This document shows positions 25,070 to 34,759 of a stretch of 64,000 nt of DNA, in pieces. Location of the stretch: assembly GCA_049511415.1 (NCBI GenBank), contig JBEKYC010000005.1:62001-126000 (forward strand), in the 5' to 3' direction. This DNA comes from Bog-159 sp049511415. Lineage in GTDB: Bacteria; Acidobacteriota; Terriglobia; Bryobacterales; Bryobacteraceae. The notes beneath the pieces are model-generated. The model searched no databases and was not told where the DNA came from. It saw nothing but the letters and a program-made list of their open reading frames with translations. The position numbers and the translations under genes were made by a program. Every line of letters starts with the position of its first letter. The first letter of the stretch is position 1.

Positions 25070-27757
25070 ATGCGCACACCGTGGAATCGTCTCCTCGCCC
25101 TGCTCCGCGCGGGCCGCGCGGATCGCGAGTTAAGTGCCGAAGTGCAAACGCATCTCGAAATGCGCGCAGCCGAATTACAGGAGCAAGGTCTCGATCCCCA
25201 AAGTGCGCGCGAAACCGCCCGCCGCGAATTTGGCGGCATCGCGCAAATGCAGGAGGACTATCGCGACCGCCGCGGCATCCCGGCCATCGAGAGCCTGTCG
25301 AAAGATCTGCGCTACGCGCTGCGTGGCCTGCGCCGCAATCCCGGCTTCACGGCCGCGGCAGTCTTGTCGCTAGCCCTGGGCATTGGCGCCAATAGCGCCA
25401 TCTTTTCTTTGGTGAACGCACTCATGCTCCACATGCTGCCGGTGGAAAGACCCCAACAATTGGTGAATCTGTTCCGTACCGGAGGGTGGGGCCGCGGTTA
25501 TGCTTCCTACCCGCTGTACCTGGAGTTCCGCAAGCACGACGACCTCTTCAATGGTGTGTTGGCGCGCAGCGGCCCGGAAAAAGTGCGCTTCGACGCCGGC
25601 CACGCCAGCCAGGTCGAGTATGTCCGGCGCGAATTCGTTTCCGGCAACTACTTCGAAGTGCTCGGCGTGAAGCCCGCGCTGGGGCGGCTATTCACCGGCC
25701 AGGACAATCGCACGCCGCAAGCTAACCCGTGGGTGGTTCTAAGTTACGATTTCTGGCGCGACCGCATGGGCATGGACCCCGCCATACTGGGGCGTGTGCT
25801 GCGCGTGGATGAGCAGCCTTTGACCGTAATCGGTGTGGCGGCGCCGGCGTTCCGCGGCGTGGAAGTGGAGAACCATGCCGACATGTGGGCGCCCGCGATG
25901 ATGAACCGCGGCAATATCATGCAGCCTGGCATGCACTGGGTGTGGATCATGGCGCGCTGCCGGCCCGGCGTGAGCAAAGGCCGTATTCAGGCTGCCGCCA
26001 ACACCATCATGCAGCAGTATCTGATGAGCGTCTATGGCGGCCAGCGGGAGACCGCATTCGGCAAATTTGCGCTGGACCAGAAGATCGAGGTCCGCGATGC
26101 CGGCGTCGGTATCTCCATGCTCCGTGAGGCGTTCGGCAAGCCGCTGGCGATTCTGATGGCCGCCGTTGGGCTGGTGCTGCTGATCGCCTGTGCCAATGTG
26201 GCGAATCTGCTGATCGCGCGCGGCGCCGCGCGCCGTCACGAAATCGCCATGCGCTTCTCGTTGGGCGCCACCAGGCTGCGCGTGGTGCGGCAATGGCTGA
26301 TCGAAAGCCTGCTGCTCGCCTTCCTCGGCAGCGCCTTGGGTCTGGCCTTCGCCATCTGGGGCGCGCGTTACTTGCTCCTGTTTCTGCCGCCGGGCGCGGG
26401 CGAATCGTTTACCGTCTCGCCCGATGGCGCCGTCCTGGCTTTCACTCTGGGTATCTCGGCTCTGTCCGCAATCCTGTTCGGACTCGCGCCGGCCCTGCGT
26501 GCTACTTCTCTCGATCCCGCGGCGGCGCTGAAGGACGGCGGATCGCAATATACCGGACGCGCCGCGCGCGCCGGTTTTCGCCGGGCCCTGGTGGTCGCGC
26601 AGGTGGCGTTTTCCGTGGTGCTGGTGGTCTCCGCGGGACTGTTCGCCCATTCTCTTGCTGGACTGCGTGCCATCAATCCCGGGTTTTCGGCGCAGAGCGT
26701 GGCCACTTTTTCGCTCGATTATCCGCGCGCCTGGAAGCGCGTGGACAAAGAGAAGTTTCGCGCCCTGCTGCTGGCCCGCGTCAGGCCGTTCCCCGGCGTC
26801 GCCGCGGCTAGTTACAGCTTTCCCGGCCCTTATCTTGGTGGCTCTTGGAGCGCCGGCATTCGCGTTCCCGGATCGGCACGCACGGCCAAACAGGGGGTCG
26901 AAGTGAACGAACAGGGCGTTGGTCCGGCCTATTTCCAGACCATCGGCGTGCGTCCCCTACGGGGCCGGGAGTTCGACGAAAACGATATGCGCTCCGCGCG
27001 CAAGATCGCGATCGTCAATGAGGCATTCGGCCGCGAGTTCTTTCCCGGAACGCCGGATCCCACGGGCCGTATCGTCAGCTTCGACGATTCCAAAAAAGAC
27101 GGCGGCGATCCAACCTATATCGTCGGCTTGGTTCGCGACATCCTGCATGATGGGATCAAAAGCGTCACCAAGCCGACTGTGTACGTGCCGCTCAACCAGG
27201 GGGTCATGGCGATGGAATTCGATCCCGCGGTGCTGGTGTGCGCGCAACTCCCGGCGGAATCGCTATTGCCGATGATTCGCCGTGCGCTAAGCCAGATCGA
27301 TCCGGAAGTGGCGCTGATCGAGCCGCGGACGCTGCAGCAGCGGGTCGACGATTCGATCTTCGTCGAACGCGCCATCACCGTATTGAGCGAATTCTTCGGC
27401 GCCATGGCCTTGCTGCTCGCGGGTATCGGCATCTATGGCGTGATGGCTTATGCGGTAGCCCGGCGCACCGCCGAAATTGGGCTGCGGATAGCTCTGGGAG
27501 CGGGGTCCGCCGGCATCCAGTGGATGGTGCTCGGCGACGCGCTGTTCCTGGTCACTTTAGGCGTAGCGATCGGATTGCCGCTGGCATTCGCGGCTGGACG
27601 CGTTAGCGCCTCTTTGCTCTACGGCATAAAGGCGAACGACCCGCTGGCGTTGGCTCTCACCATGACGCTCCTGCCGGCGATCGGGTTCCTTGCCGCTTAC
27701 CTGCCGGCCCGCCGCGCCGCCGTGATCTCGCCTATGGAGGCCCTGCGTCACCAGTAG
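25070..27757 (+). CDS. Acidobacterial duplicated orphan permease (ADOP), MacB/FtsX-like
   Basis: An 895-aa membrane protein of the ADOP type (TIGR03434). N-terminal cytosolic segment with LSAEVQTHLEMRAAELQEQG and the LSKDLRYALRGLRRNPGF lead-in, first helix TAAAVLSLALGIGANSAIFSLVNALML, a MacB periplasmic core domain (about 130-350), three helices (about 360-470), then a second copy: FRRALVVAQVAFSVVLVVSAGLFAHSL, a second periplasmic domain and three C-terminal helices ending PARRAAVISPMEALRHQ. No ATPase gene is adjacent, hence 'orphan'. It would act as a mechanotransmission or efflux permease using a shared ATPase. Expression is probably set by the PadR gene just upstream. Confidence 0.93.
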   Translation: MRTPWNRLLALLRAGRADRELSAEVQTHLEMRAAELQEQGLDPQSARETARREFGGIAQMQEDYRDRRGIPAIESLSKDLRYALRGLRRNPGFTAAAVLSLALGIGANSAIFSLVNALMLHMLPVERPQQLVNLFRTGGWGRGYASYPLYLEFRKHDDLFNGVLARSGPEKVRFDAGHASQVEYVRREFVSGNYFEVLGVKPALGRLFTGQDNRTPQANPWVVLSYDFWRDRMGMDPAILGRVLRVDEQPLTVIGVAAPAFRGVEVENHADMWAPAMMNRGNIMQPGMHWVWIMARCRPGVSKGRIQAAANTIMQQYLMSVYGGQRETAFGKFALDQKIEVRDAGVGISMLREAFGKPLAILMAAVGLVLLIACANVANLLIARGAARRHEIAMRFSLGATRLRVVRQWLIESLLLAFLGSALGLAFAIWGARYLLLFLPPGAGESFTVSPDGAVLAFTLGISALSAILFGLAPALRATSLDPAAALKDGGSQYTGRAARAGFRRALVVAQVAFSVVLVVSAGLFAHSLAGLRAINPGFSAQSVATFSLDYPRAWKRVDKEKFRALLLARVRPFPGVAAASYSFPGPYLGGSWSAGIRVPGSARTAKQGVEVNEQGVGPAYFQTIGVRPLRGREFDENDMRSARKIAIVNEAFGREFFPGTPDPTGRIVSFDDSKKDGGDPTYIVGLVRDILHDGIKSVTKPTVYVPLNQGVMAMEFDPAVLVCAQLPAESLLPMIRRALSQIDPEVALIEPRTLQQRVDDSIFVERAITVLSEFFGAMALLLAGIGIYGVMAYAVARRTAEIGLRIALGAGSAGIQWMVLGDALFLVTLGVAIGLPLAFAAGRVSASLLYGIKANDPLALALTMTLLPAIGFLAAYLPARRAAVISPMEALRHQ

Positions 27758-27771
27758 TGCACAGAGCGGTG

Positions 27772-27948
27772 TTACCGCGCCGCGCCGGCCAGCGCCAGAT
27801 CGCGATCTTCCGCCAGAACCCATCTGGCTGCGTGGTCTTGCCCGGGGCATGACGGAAATGACTCCCCTGTTTGCACATAAACTTCGCTGCCGCATATCGC
27901 ACAACGATACAGGCCGGGTTCCGGGCTGATCTGACCGATTTCGCGCAT
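27772..27948 (-). CDS. Small zinc-ribbon protein (58 aa)
   Basis: A short reading frame on the minus strand in the 269-base gap between two plus-strand genes. It encodes a 58-aa acidic protein: REIGQISPEPGLYRCAICGS (Cys-x2-Cys), then VYVQTGESFPSCPGQDHAARW with one more Cys and a His, then a short Ala-rich tail. The Cys-x2-Cys, Cys and His are a plausible zinc site, as in rubredoxin-like or YnzC-sized ribbons. AGGGA lies about eight bases upstream of ATG 27948. Composition and codon use look like a real gene. Function unknown. Confidence 0.6.
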   Translation of the reverse strand: MREIGQISPEPGLYRCAICGSEVYVQTGESFPSCPGQDHAARWVLAEDRDLALAGAAR

Positions 27949-28026
27949 ATGAATCCCTAGCTTACCCCAAATTGCTCCTTCCGGGTGTCCTCTTCGTCAC
28001 TCTGAACTGATGTATCATACGCTGCT

Positions 28027-31000
28027 ATGCGGATCTTGTCGGCTTGGATGCTAACAGTCGGGATGTTGTGCGCGCAAGTGGACTTCAGCGCGCTTAAGGA
28101 ATTGAAGTATCGGAATATCGGTCCGTTTCGCGGGGGCCGGGCCGTTGCGGTGGCGGGTGTCACCACGCAGCCTGCCACGTACTTCTTCGGCGCCACCGGA
28201 GGCGGCATCTGGAAGTCCACCGACAGCGGCGCCACGTGGATCGCCGTCTCCGACGGGCAGTTGCACAGCGGCTCCGTAGGCGCGCTGGCCGTATCGGAAT
28301 CCGATCCCAACGTGATCTACGCGGGCATGGGCGAAGCCTGCGTGCGCGGCAACGCCGCCAACGGCGACGGCGTGTACAAGTCCACCGATAGCGGCAAGAC
28401 CTGGAAGCATATGGGCCTCGCCGACAGCTATCACATTGGACGCATCGCCATCCATCCGCGCAATCCGGATATCGTGTTCGTGGCCGCGCTGGGCCACCTC
28501 TTCGGCCCCAACGAGGAGCGCGGCGTATTTCGCTCCAAGGACGGCGGCAAGACCTGGCAGAAGCTGCTCTACCGCGACGCGGACACCGGCGCGGTGGATC
28601 TGGCCATGGATCCATCCAATCCAAGCCTCATTTATGCCACGCTCTGGCAGATCCGGCGCAAACCCTGGACATTCGACAGCGGCGGCAAAGGCAGCGGCCT
28701 GTTTCAATCCACCGATGGCGGCGACACCTGGACCGAGATCACGCGCAACGAAGGATTGCCGAAGGGCATCATCGGCCGCATCGGCGTCACCATATCGCCG
28801 GCCAATCCCGAGCGCGTGTGGGCCATTGTAGAAGCTGCCGAGGGTGGAGTTTATCGTAGCGACGATGGCGGCAAGAAGTGGCAGAAGACCAATTCCGATA
28901 ACAGCCTGCGGCAGCGCGCCTGGTATTATTCGCACATCTTCGCCGACCCCAAAAGCGCCGAGACCGTTTACGTGCTGAATACCTCTATGTGGAAGTCGAT
29001 CGACGGCGGCCGAAAATTCTCCATGATCCGAGCGCCCCACGGCGACCGCCACGCGCTGTGGATCGCGCCCAACGATCCCGACCGCATGATTGAAAGCGAC
29101 GACGGCGGCGCCACCGTTTCCACCAACGGCGGCAAGACCTGGTCGAGCGAGGACAACCAGCCTACCGCGCAGTTTTACCGCGTGGCGCTCGATGAAGATT
29201 ATCCGTATCATGTCTACGGCGCGCAGCAGGACAACAGCACCGTGCGCGTCGCCAGCCGCGCCGATGGCGGTGGGATCGGTGAGCGGGATTGGTATTCCGT
29301 GGGTGGCGGCGAGAGCGGCTGGATTGCGCCCGACCCGCGCAATTCGCAGATCGTGTACGCCGGTTCGTACGACGGCTATCTGACGCGCTACGATCATGCG
29401 AGCGCGCAATTCCGCAGCATCAACGTTTGGCCCGACAATCCCATGGGCTATGGCGCGGAGGGCATGAAGTACCGCTTCCAGTGGAATTTTCCTCTATTGT
29501 TTTCCGTACACGACTCCACGGCGCTTTGGGCCGGCGGCAACATCCTCTTCGAAACCAAAAACGAAGGACACAGTTGGACAGCCATCAGTCCGGACCTGAC
29601 GCGCAACGACCGCAGCAAGCAAGGGCCGGCCGGCGGCGAGATCACTAAAGACAACAGCGGCGTGGAATACTACGACACGATCTTCACGGTAGCCGAATCG
29701 CCGCTCGAAAAAGGACTGATCTGGGCCGGCTCGGACGATGGCCTGGTACACGTCACGCGCGACGGCGGGAAGCACTGGGACAATGTCACGCCGAAAGGAA
29801 TGCCCGAATGGATCCAGATCAATTCCATCGAAGCTTCGCCGCATGACGCGCAGACCGCCTATGTAGCTGCGACCATGTACAAGTGGGACGACTTCAAACC
29901 GTACCTGTTTGTGACCCACGATACCGGCAAGACCTGGACGGCCATCGACCACGGCATCCCGGATCATTCGTTCACGCGCGTGGTGCGCGAAGATCCCAAT
30001 CATAAAGGGATGCTGGTGGCCGGCACGGAGACCGGCATGTACATCTCGTTGAACGCAGGTGAGGATTGGCAGGCGTTTCAACTCAATCTGCCTGTAGTTC
30101 CAGTCACGGACCTGGCGTTTCACAAACGCGAGCAGGAGTTGGTCGTTGCCACGCAAGGTCGCGCGTTCTGGATTCTGGACGACGTGCCCCTGCTCTACCA
30201 GTTATTGCCCGCGGCGCTGAAGGAACCCGCGCATCTTTTCCACCCGAAGAACGTGATCCGCGGCGTACGCGGCGGCTTTGAGATTCCTTCGGGCCGGCCG
30301 CTGGGACAGAATCCCGCCAGCGGCGCAGCTATCTATTATTCGCTCGCCGAGAAGCCCAAGGAGAAGGAGGAGATCACGCTCGAAATCCTGGACGACAAGG
30401 GCAAGCTCGTCAAGAAGTATTCCAACATCGAGAAGAAGGACGAGGGACCCGGCGATCCGGAAGAAGAGGCTTTCGGGCCGCCGCGCGGCGCTTCGAAATT
30501 GCCGGCCGAAGCGGGTCTGAACCACTTCGTGTGGAACCTGCGATACGAGGATGCCACCAAGTTTCCCGGTCTGATCATGTGGGCGGGCAGTGTCACGGGT
30601 CCCACCGCGGCGCCGGGCGAGTATACCGCGAAGCTGACGGTGGGCGGCCACAGCCAGACGCAGCCGTTCACGGTGCGTCCCGATCCGCGCGTGAAGGCGC
30701 GGCCCGAAGACTATGCGGCGCAGCTTGCGCTGGCTTTGCAAATACGTGACAAACTGAGCACGGTGAACCAGGCGGTGATCGATATCCGCGAAGCCAGGAA
30801 GCAGCTGGCGCGTTACGAAAAGGAAGACAAGGTCAAAGACGCCGCCAAGGCGCTCGATAAGAAACTGACCGAGGTCGAGGAGGTGCTCTATCAGACCAAG
30901 TTGAAGGCCGGCGAAGACGCGCTGAACTTCCCCATTAAGCTGAACAACAAGCTGGCGGCGCTGGGCGGCGATGTGGAGGAGAGCGACACGGCGCCGACGC

Positions 31001-31161
31001 AACAGGAGCAACAGGTGTACGAGGATATCGCCACGCAATCAAACGCCGAACTGGACAAGCTGAAGAAATTGTTTGCAGGCGATCTGCCGGCATTCAACAA
31101 GCAGGTGCGGGAGGCGAATATTCCGGCAGTGGAAGTCAGAGCCGCCGGCGATTCGAGGTAG
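28027..31161 (+). CDS. Secreted sortilin/BNR-repeat beta-propeller protein
   Basis: A 1044-aa exported protein. A short signal peptide (RILSAWMLTVGMLCAQ) precedes a double propeller of the VPS10/BNR (sialidase-like) type. The repeated Asp-box-like blades include GGIWKSTDSGATW, GVYKSTDSGKTWKHMG, GVFRSKDGGKTWQKL, GLFQSTDGGDTW, and LFVTHDTGKTWTAID. The C-terminal third (about 720-1044) is helical and contains a charged repeat-poor region with YEDATKFPGLIMW and a coiled-coil-like KQLARYEKEDKVKDAAKALDKK. Such proteins are common in Acidobacteriota and are annotated as glycosyl hydrolase-like without a proven activity. The next gene is convergent. Confidence 0.88.
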   Translation: MRILSAWMLTVGMLCAQVDFSALKELKYRNIGPFRGGRAVAVAGVTTQPATYFFGATGGGIWKSTDSGATWIAVSDGQLHSGSVGALAVSESDPNVIYAGMGEACVRGNAANGDGVYKSTDSGKTWKHMGLADSYHIGRIAIHPRNPDIVFVAALGHLFGPNEERGVFRSKDGGKTWQKLLYRDADTGAVDLAMDPSNPSLIYATLWQIRRKPWTFDSGGKGSGLFQSTDGGDTWTEITRNEGLPKGIIGRIGVTISPANPERVWAIVEAAEGGVYRSDDGGKKWQKTNSDNSLRQRAWYYSHIFADPKSAETVYVLNTSMWKSIDGGRKFSMIRAPHGDRHALWIAPNDPDRMIESDDGGATVSTNGGKTWSSEDNQPTAQFYRVALDEDYPYHVYGAQQDNSTVRVASRADGGGIGERDWYSVGGGESGWIAPDPRNSQIVYAGSYDGYLTRYDHASAQFRSINVWPDNPMGYGAEGMKYRFQWNFPLLFSVHDSTALWAGGNILFETKNEGHSWTAISPDLTRNDRSKQGPAGGEITKDNSGVEYYDTIFTVAESPLEKGLIWAGSDDGLVHVTRDGGKHWDNVTPKGMPEWIQINSIEASPHDAQTAYVAATMYKWDDFKPYLFVTHDTGKTWTAIDHGIPDHSFTRVVREDPNHKGMLVAGTETGMYISLNAGEDWQAFQLNLPVVPVTDLAFHKREQELVVATQGRAFWILDDVPLLYQLLPAALKEPAHLFHPKNVIRGVRGGFEIPSGRPLGQNPASGAAIYYSLAEKPKEKEEITLEILDDKGKLVKKYSNIEKKDEGPGDPEEEAFGPPRGASKLPAEAGLNHFVWNLRYEDATKFPGLIMWAGSVTGPTAAPGEYTAKLTVGGHSQTQPFTVRPDPRVKARPEDYAAQLALALQIRDKLSTVNQAVIDIREARKQLARYEKEDKVKDAAKALDKKLTEVEEVLYQTKLKAGEDALNFPIKLNNKLAALGGDVEESDTAPTQQEQQVYEDIATQSNAELDKLKKLFAGDLPAFNKQVREANIPAVEVRAAGDSR

Positions 31162-31162
31162 G

Positions 31163-32035
31163 CTACTTCGGCTGGGGCGCCGTTTCGCGCTTGCGCAGCA
31201 CGGCGCCCACCAGTTCCTTGCCGCGATCATAGGCGACTTGGTAAGCGTCCCGGCGCTGCGCGCGTGTGTATCCATAACCCACGCCATGAAAGTGCTCCAG
31301 CCCTTTTCCCAATACGTATGTGGCCGCGTACGCGATCGCGCCCTTGGGGATGAGGCCGCCGCCCAGCGGAATGAATCCCACCAGTTCGCGCGCCAGCGCG
31401 CGCCAGCCAAAAGCCCCCGCCGCGATCGAGACCAGTTCGGCCACCTGCTCGTTATAACCCACCCTCTTATCGCTGGCCGCCGCTACCATAAACGCCATGC
31501 GCACTTGGTTCATGGTGATGAAGGCAGTATCGGACGCGAATTCGCCGATGGCCCACGGCAGTTCCAGAAAGTTCGGCAACACGTTCGGCAGCGCGCTGGC
31601 CACCGCGAAGATAGCATTCTCGCGCGCCACGGAGCCAATAATCCGATCGACCACCGGTTTGCGGAACGGCTGAAAATTGCGCGCCAGGACCAGCCATAGA
31701 TCCTCGCGCGCGCGCAGTATCTCGTCCACCGTGCGCTCGGGCTCGTCGCGAAAGAAAGTAAATGCTGTTGTGGGACAGGGTAGTCCTTGCTGGTACAGGA
31801 CCAAATCGTACTTCTCGGGGATGCCCGCGTCCGACGCGCGATATACCGATTGAATCACCTGCATGCGCTTCTCGTGTGACACGGAGGAAGGCATCAGGAA
31901 GTCTTCGATATCGGCGTAGGACGGGCTGCCTTCCGCAACCAACCCCACCAGCAGGGGACGCTCCGCACGGGATCGCACCTCGTCCGGGCTAAGCATTGAG
32001 AAGGCGGATTTAGCTTGTTTCAGGTACCTGAGCAT
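31163..32035 (-). CDS. DUF697/YcjF-like protein
   Basis: A 290-aa protein. The N-terminal half is soluble: PLLVGLVAEGSPSYADIEDFLMP and LVLYQQGLPCPTTAFTFF. The C-terminal half has hydrophobic stretches, NAIFAVASALPNVLPNFLELPWAIGEF and FGWRALARELVGFIPLGGGLIPKGAIAYAATYVLGKGLEHF, the latter with the Gly/Pro pattern of DUF697, the family that follows some GTPases (YcjF, EngA-like). It therefore probably associates with the membrane. The 5' end overlaps the upstream nuclease-like gene by 16 bases, so both are translated from one transcript. No GTPase motif is visible within it. Confidence 0.65.
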   Translation of the reverse strand: MLRYLKQAKSAFSMLSPDEVRSRAERPLLVGLVAEGSPSYADIEDFLMPSSVSHEKRMQVIQSVYRASDAGIPEKYDLVLYQQGLPCPTTAFTFFRDEPERTVDEILRAREDLWLVLARNFQPFRKPVVDRIIGSVARENAIFAVASALPNVLPNFLELPWAIGEFASDTAFITMNQVRMAFMVAAASDKRVGYNEQVAELVSIAAGAFGWRALARELVGFIPLGGGLIPKGAIAYAATYVLGKGLEHFHGVGYGYTRAQRRDAYQVAYDRGKELVGAVLRKRETAPQPK

Positions 32036-33540
32036 GGATGACAGGGCCGTTCGGCGCCGCGAAGTCGAAACATCACACGCAGCCCCTTACGCCATTCTAC
32101 CCCGACGCCTACGCGCTCCACTTCGATCGCTGGTGCGAAAAAGCTCAGTATGGTCTCCGTAACCGGATGGAATTCGAGCGCGGGACAGACTAGAAACAGT
32201 CGCGGCGGCTCCGGCCGCAGGGCAATGCCGGGAAAGTAACCGTTGGGCGTGAACTCACCGCGATCCAGGTGCCACTTCACGCGCAGCCAGTAATCCAGCG
32301 CTTGCAGCGGTAGCTGCAGATCGGCGGTGGCCTTGAGTTCCAACACTGCCAGGCGCCCGGACCGCTCTACCGCCAGCAGATCCAGCACGCCGCGATCGCC
32401 GCCCACAAAGGCGGGCACTTGATCGTACACTGGAGCGGGTTCCAGAGGTGCGTACACGCATTGGATCTGCGCACGCACCTGCGATTCGAGCCATGCCTCG
32501 GGGCTCTGCCGGTAAAGCGGATGCTCACGATCCTCGGAATCCGGCGAGCGCCGCTCGGCCAGATCGCGGGCCAGTCGCTCGATTTCCGGCAGGTGATGCA
32601 GGCCGGCGCGCGACCGCTGCGCCAAGCCGAACCGCACGCCGTCGCCGGATATCTGCGCGAACTCCACGCCGCGCACGCGCAGGCTCACGGCGCCATCATG
32701 GCGGGCGACGCGCTCGACTTCTCCGGATGCCAACAGACGCTCGAATTCCCCGAGCGGCGCCGCATTCCGGCAGATTTCGACGCGCGTATCCACGTTGCCG
32801 AAATCGCGCGGATCAATATGCGCGGTGAAATCGTGTTCGTCGTAAGCGAACAATTCGTAACGCGCCGCCTCCTGGTTGAGCCAGGGCAAACGCAGGCTGG
32901 TATGGCGTTCCTGCCCGCGCGGAACGTAGAGAGCCAGACCCTCGACGGTAAGGCGTTTTTCGCGGTGGCGGAGATAGTCGAGCCAGATCAGGCCGAACGC
33001 CAGCAGGCCGGACGGTTCACTTTCCGGCGCTGCGCCGATAGCCGCCCACCCGCTTTGCCCCCGGCGCAGGAGCGCGCGTGTATAGCTGGGCGAGAGGCTG
33101 GCTTCCAGGTTCGGTTCGGCGCTGATTTCGGCTAGAGTCCAATCGGCGAACTGGCGCGTGAGGAATTGGCGGAGGCGCTCGCGAAAGATCAGACGCTCGC
33201 TGCGCCGCTCGAAATCCTGGCTCGACGGTCGCGCCAGGTCGATCAGGAACACACGGCCCTCTTTGCGCGCGAAGCGTTCCACCACCAGTTCCAGGCGCCC
33301 GCGTGCCTCGCGTGCCACACCCGTAACCCGGCGCACCAGATTGCGGGTGTCGTCCCACGCCTGGAACGTGAGCCGCGAGCTGCGCATTTGCAGCGTAAAG
33401 TTATCCGCCTTCAGGGGCAGCAGCGGCTCGCCAGGCTCCAGCAAGGCGGGCTGGCGCGCCGATTGCAAAAATCGCTCAATGGCGGCTTGTGTGTCGTTAG
33501 AGATGCTAGCCAGGGCCACCGATAGCAGTGGCTCCGGCAT
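32020..33540 (-). CDS. Uncharacterised protein with a PD-(D/E)XK nuclease-like core
   Basis: A 506-aa protein. The C-terminal quarter contains a PD-(D/E)XK signature: GVLDLLAVERSGRLAVLELKA, with Asp387 and the Glu401-x-Lys403 pair, then helical LQLPLQALDYWLRVKWH. This arrangement is found in NucS/restriction-type nucleases. The N-terminal 300 residues (FLQSARQPALLEPGEPLLPL, and many Arg-rich strands) show no familiar domain and may bind nucleic acid. A DNA-cutting function is inference; the core could be catalytically used or degenerate. It overlaps the DUF697 gene by 16 bases and is co-directional, suggesting a two-gene system. ATG 33540 is the first start with continuous family-like sequence. 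Confidence 0.65.
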   Translation of the reverse strand: MPEPLLSVALASISNDTQAAIERFLQSARQPALLEPGEPLLPLKADNFTLQMRSSRLTFQAWDDTRNLVRRVTGVAREARGRLELVVERFARKEGRVFLIDLARPSSQDFERRSERLIFRERLRQFLTRQFADWTLAEISAEPNLEASLSPSYTRALLRRGQSGWAAIGAAPESEPSGLLAFGLIWLDYLRHREKRLTVEGLALYVPRGQERHTSLRLPWLNQEAARYELFAYDEHDFTAHIDPRDFGNVDTRVEICRNAAPLGEFERLLASGEVERVARHDGAVSLRVRGVEFAQISGDGVRFGLAQRSRAGLHHLPEIERLARDLAERRSPDSEDREHPLYRQSPEAWLESQVRAQIQCVYAPLEPAPVYDQVPAFVGGDRGVLDLLAVERSGRLAVLELKATADLQLPLQALDYWLRVKWHLDRGEFTPNGYFPGIALRPEPPRLFLVCPALEFHPVTETILSFFAPAIEVERVGVGVEWRKGLRVMFRLRGAERPCHPCSGT

Positions 33541-33610
33541 GGCGGAGTTCTCCGATGAACTACCGTTTCCTTGTATGCTAAAGTAACATCCACGCGCGGG
33601 AGGTGATCAC

Positions 33611-34759
33611 GTGGCTCAGAGCGCAACCATCGCCTGGCAGGATCAGGTCACTGCGGGCCGTACGTCAATTCCCTGGTATCTTTGGGCCTGTACGCTGGCC
33701 GTGACTTCGGCCTCGTTCGGCGGCGTGTGGGATATCTCGTGGCACGAAAGCATCGGCCGCGATACCTTCTGGACTGCACCGCATCTGTTCATCCACTTCG
33801 GCGGCATCCTGGCGGGCGCGGCCGCCGCGTGGCTGATCTTCCACACGACCTTCAGCCGGGCCCCGGAACAGCGTCCCGGCGCGGTGCGCATCTGGGGCTT
33901 TTACGGGCCGCTGGGCGCCTTTCTGTGCTGCTGGGGCGGAGTGGCGATGGTCACCTCCGCGCCGTTCGATAACTGGTGGCACGCCGCCTACGGGCTGGAT
34001 GTGAAGATCCTCAGTCCTCCGCATGTCGTGCTGATTCTCGGCTTGATGGCGATCCGTTTCGGCACGGTCGTGCTGATTCTGGGGGAGATGAATCGTGCCG
34101 AAGGAGCGCTGCGCCGCAAGTTGCAGGCACTTCTGCTTTACAGCTTTACCTACCTGCTGGGCATCGCTATCGCGATTTTCCAGGAGTATACGTTCACCGA
34201 TTGCATGCACAGCGCCACGTTTTACCTGGTGCTCTCGCTGTTCGCGCCGTTGTTTCTGGTGGCCGTGACGCGGGTGGTGGACTACCGTTGGGCGGCCACC
34301 GCCATCGCGGGTATCTTCACGGTGCTGAACTTGCTGTTCCTGTGGCTACTGCCGCTGTTTCCCGCGGAACCCAAGCTGGGGCCGGTGTTTCATCATGTGA
34401 CGCACTTCATTCCACCGCCCTTTCCGCTGCTGATCATCGTGCCGGCCCTGGCCATCGACCTGTTCCGCCGGCGCGGGGCAGTGGTGCTGGGTGTGTTGTA
34501 TGTGGGAACTTTCGTTGCGGCCGAGTGGCCCTTTGCGAACTTTCTGCAATCGCCTGCCGCGCGTAATTGGGTCTTTGGCACGCAGTACTTTCCCTTTTTT
34601 GTCCCGCTGGATGACAATTGGGTACGGTATCAGTTCACGCCCATGGAAAGCAGTGCCATCGAGTTCTGGGTGACCATGGCGCTGGCGCTGGTAATCGCCA
34701 TGCTGAGCGCGCGTGCCGGGATCGCGATGGGCGGCTGGATGCGGCGCATTCGACGCTAG
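33611..34759 (+). CDS. Ten-helix membrane protein of unknown function
   Basis: A 382-aa protein starting at GTG 33611, preceded by GGAGGTGAT, an almost perfect anti-16S match, five bases upstream. About ten hydrophobic helices are visible, for example YLWACTLAVTSASFGGVW and HVVLILGLMAIRFGTVVLIL. Between helices 1 and 2 there is WDISWHESIGRDTFWTAPH and before helix 4 NWWHAAYGLDVKIL with PPH, so several His and Trp residues lie at the membrane edge. This could bind a metal or haem, but no standard motif is complete. The stop overlaps the convergent PmoA-like gene by four bases. Not recognised. Confidence 0.6.
   Translation: MAQSATIAWQDQVTAGRTSIPWYLWACTLAVTSASFGGVWDISWHESIGRDTFWTAPHLFIHFGGILAGAAAAWLIFHTTFSRAPEQRPGAVRIWGFYGPLGAFLCCWGGVAMVTSAPFDNWWHAAYGLDVKILSPPHVVLILGLMAIRFGTVVLILGEMNRAEGALRRKLQALLLYSFTYLLGIAIAIFQEYTFTDCMHSATFYLVLSLFAPLFLVAVTRVVDYRWAATAIAGIFTVLNLLFLWLLPLFPAEPKLGPVFHHVTHFIPPPFPLLIIVPALAIDLFRRRGAVVLGVLYVGTFVAAEWPFANFLQSPAARNWVFGTQYFPFFVPLDDNWVRYQFTPMESSAIEFWVTMALALVIAMLSARAGIAMGGWMRRIRR

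Noticed and set aside
28013..28027. TATCAT eight bases before the BNR-gene ATG as another leaderless promoter
   Set aside because: No -35 match at the right distance.
28051..29409. 452-codon minus-strand frame opposite the BNR-repeat gene
   Set aside because: Repetitive antisense shadow of propeller blades.
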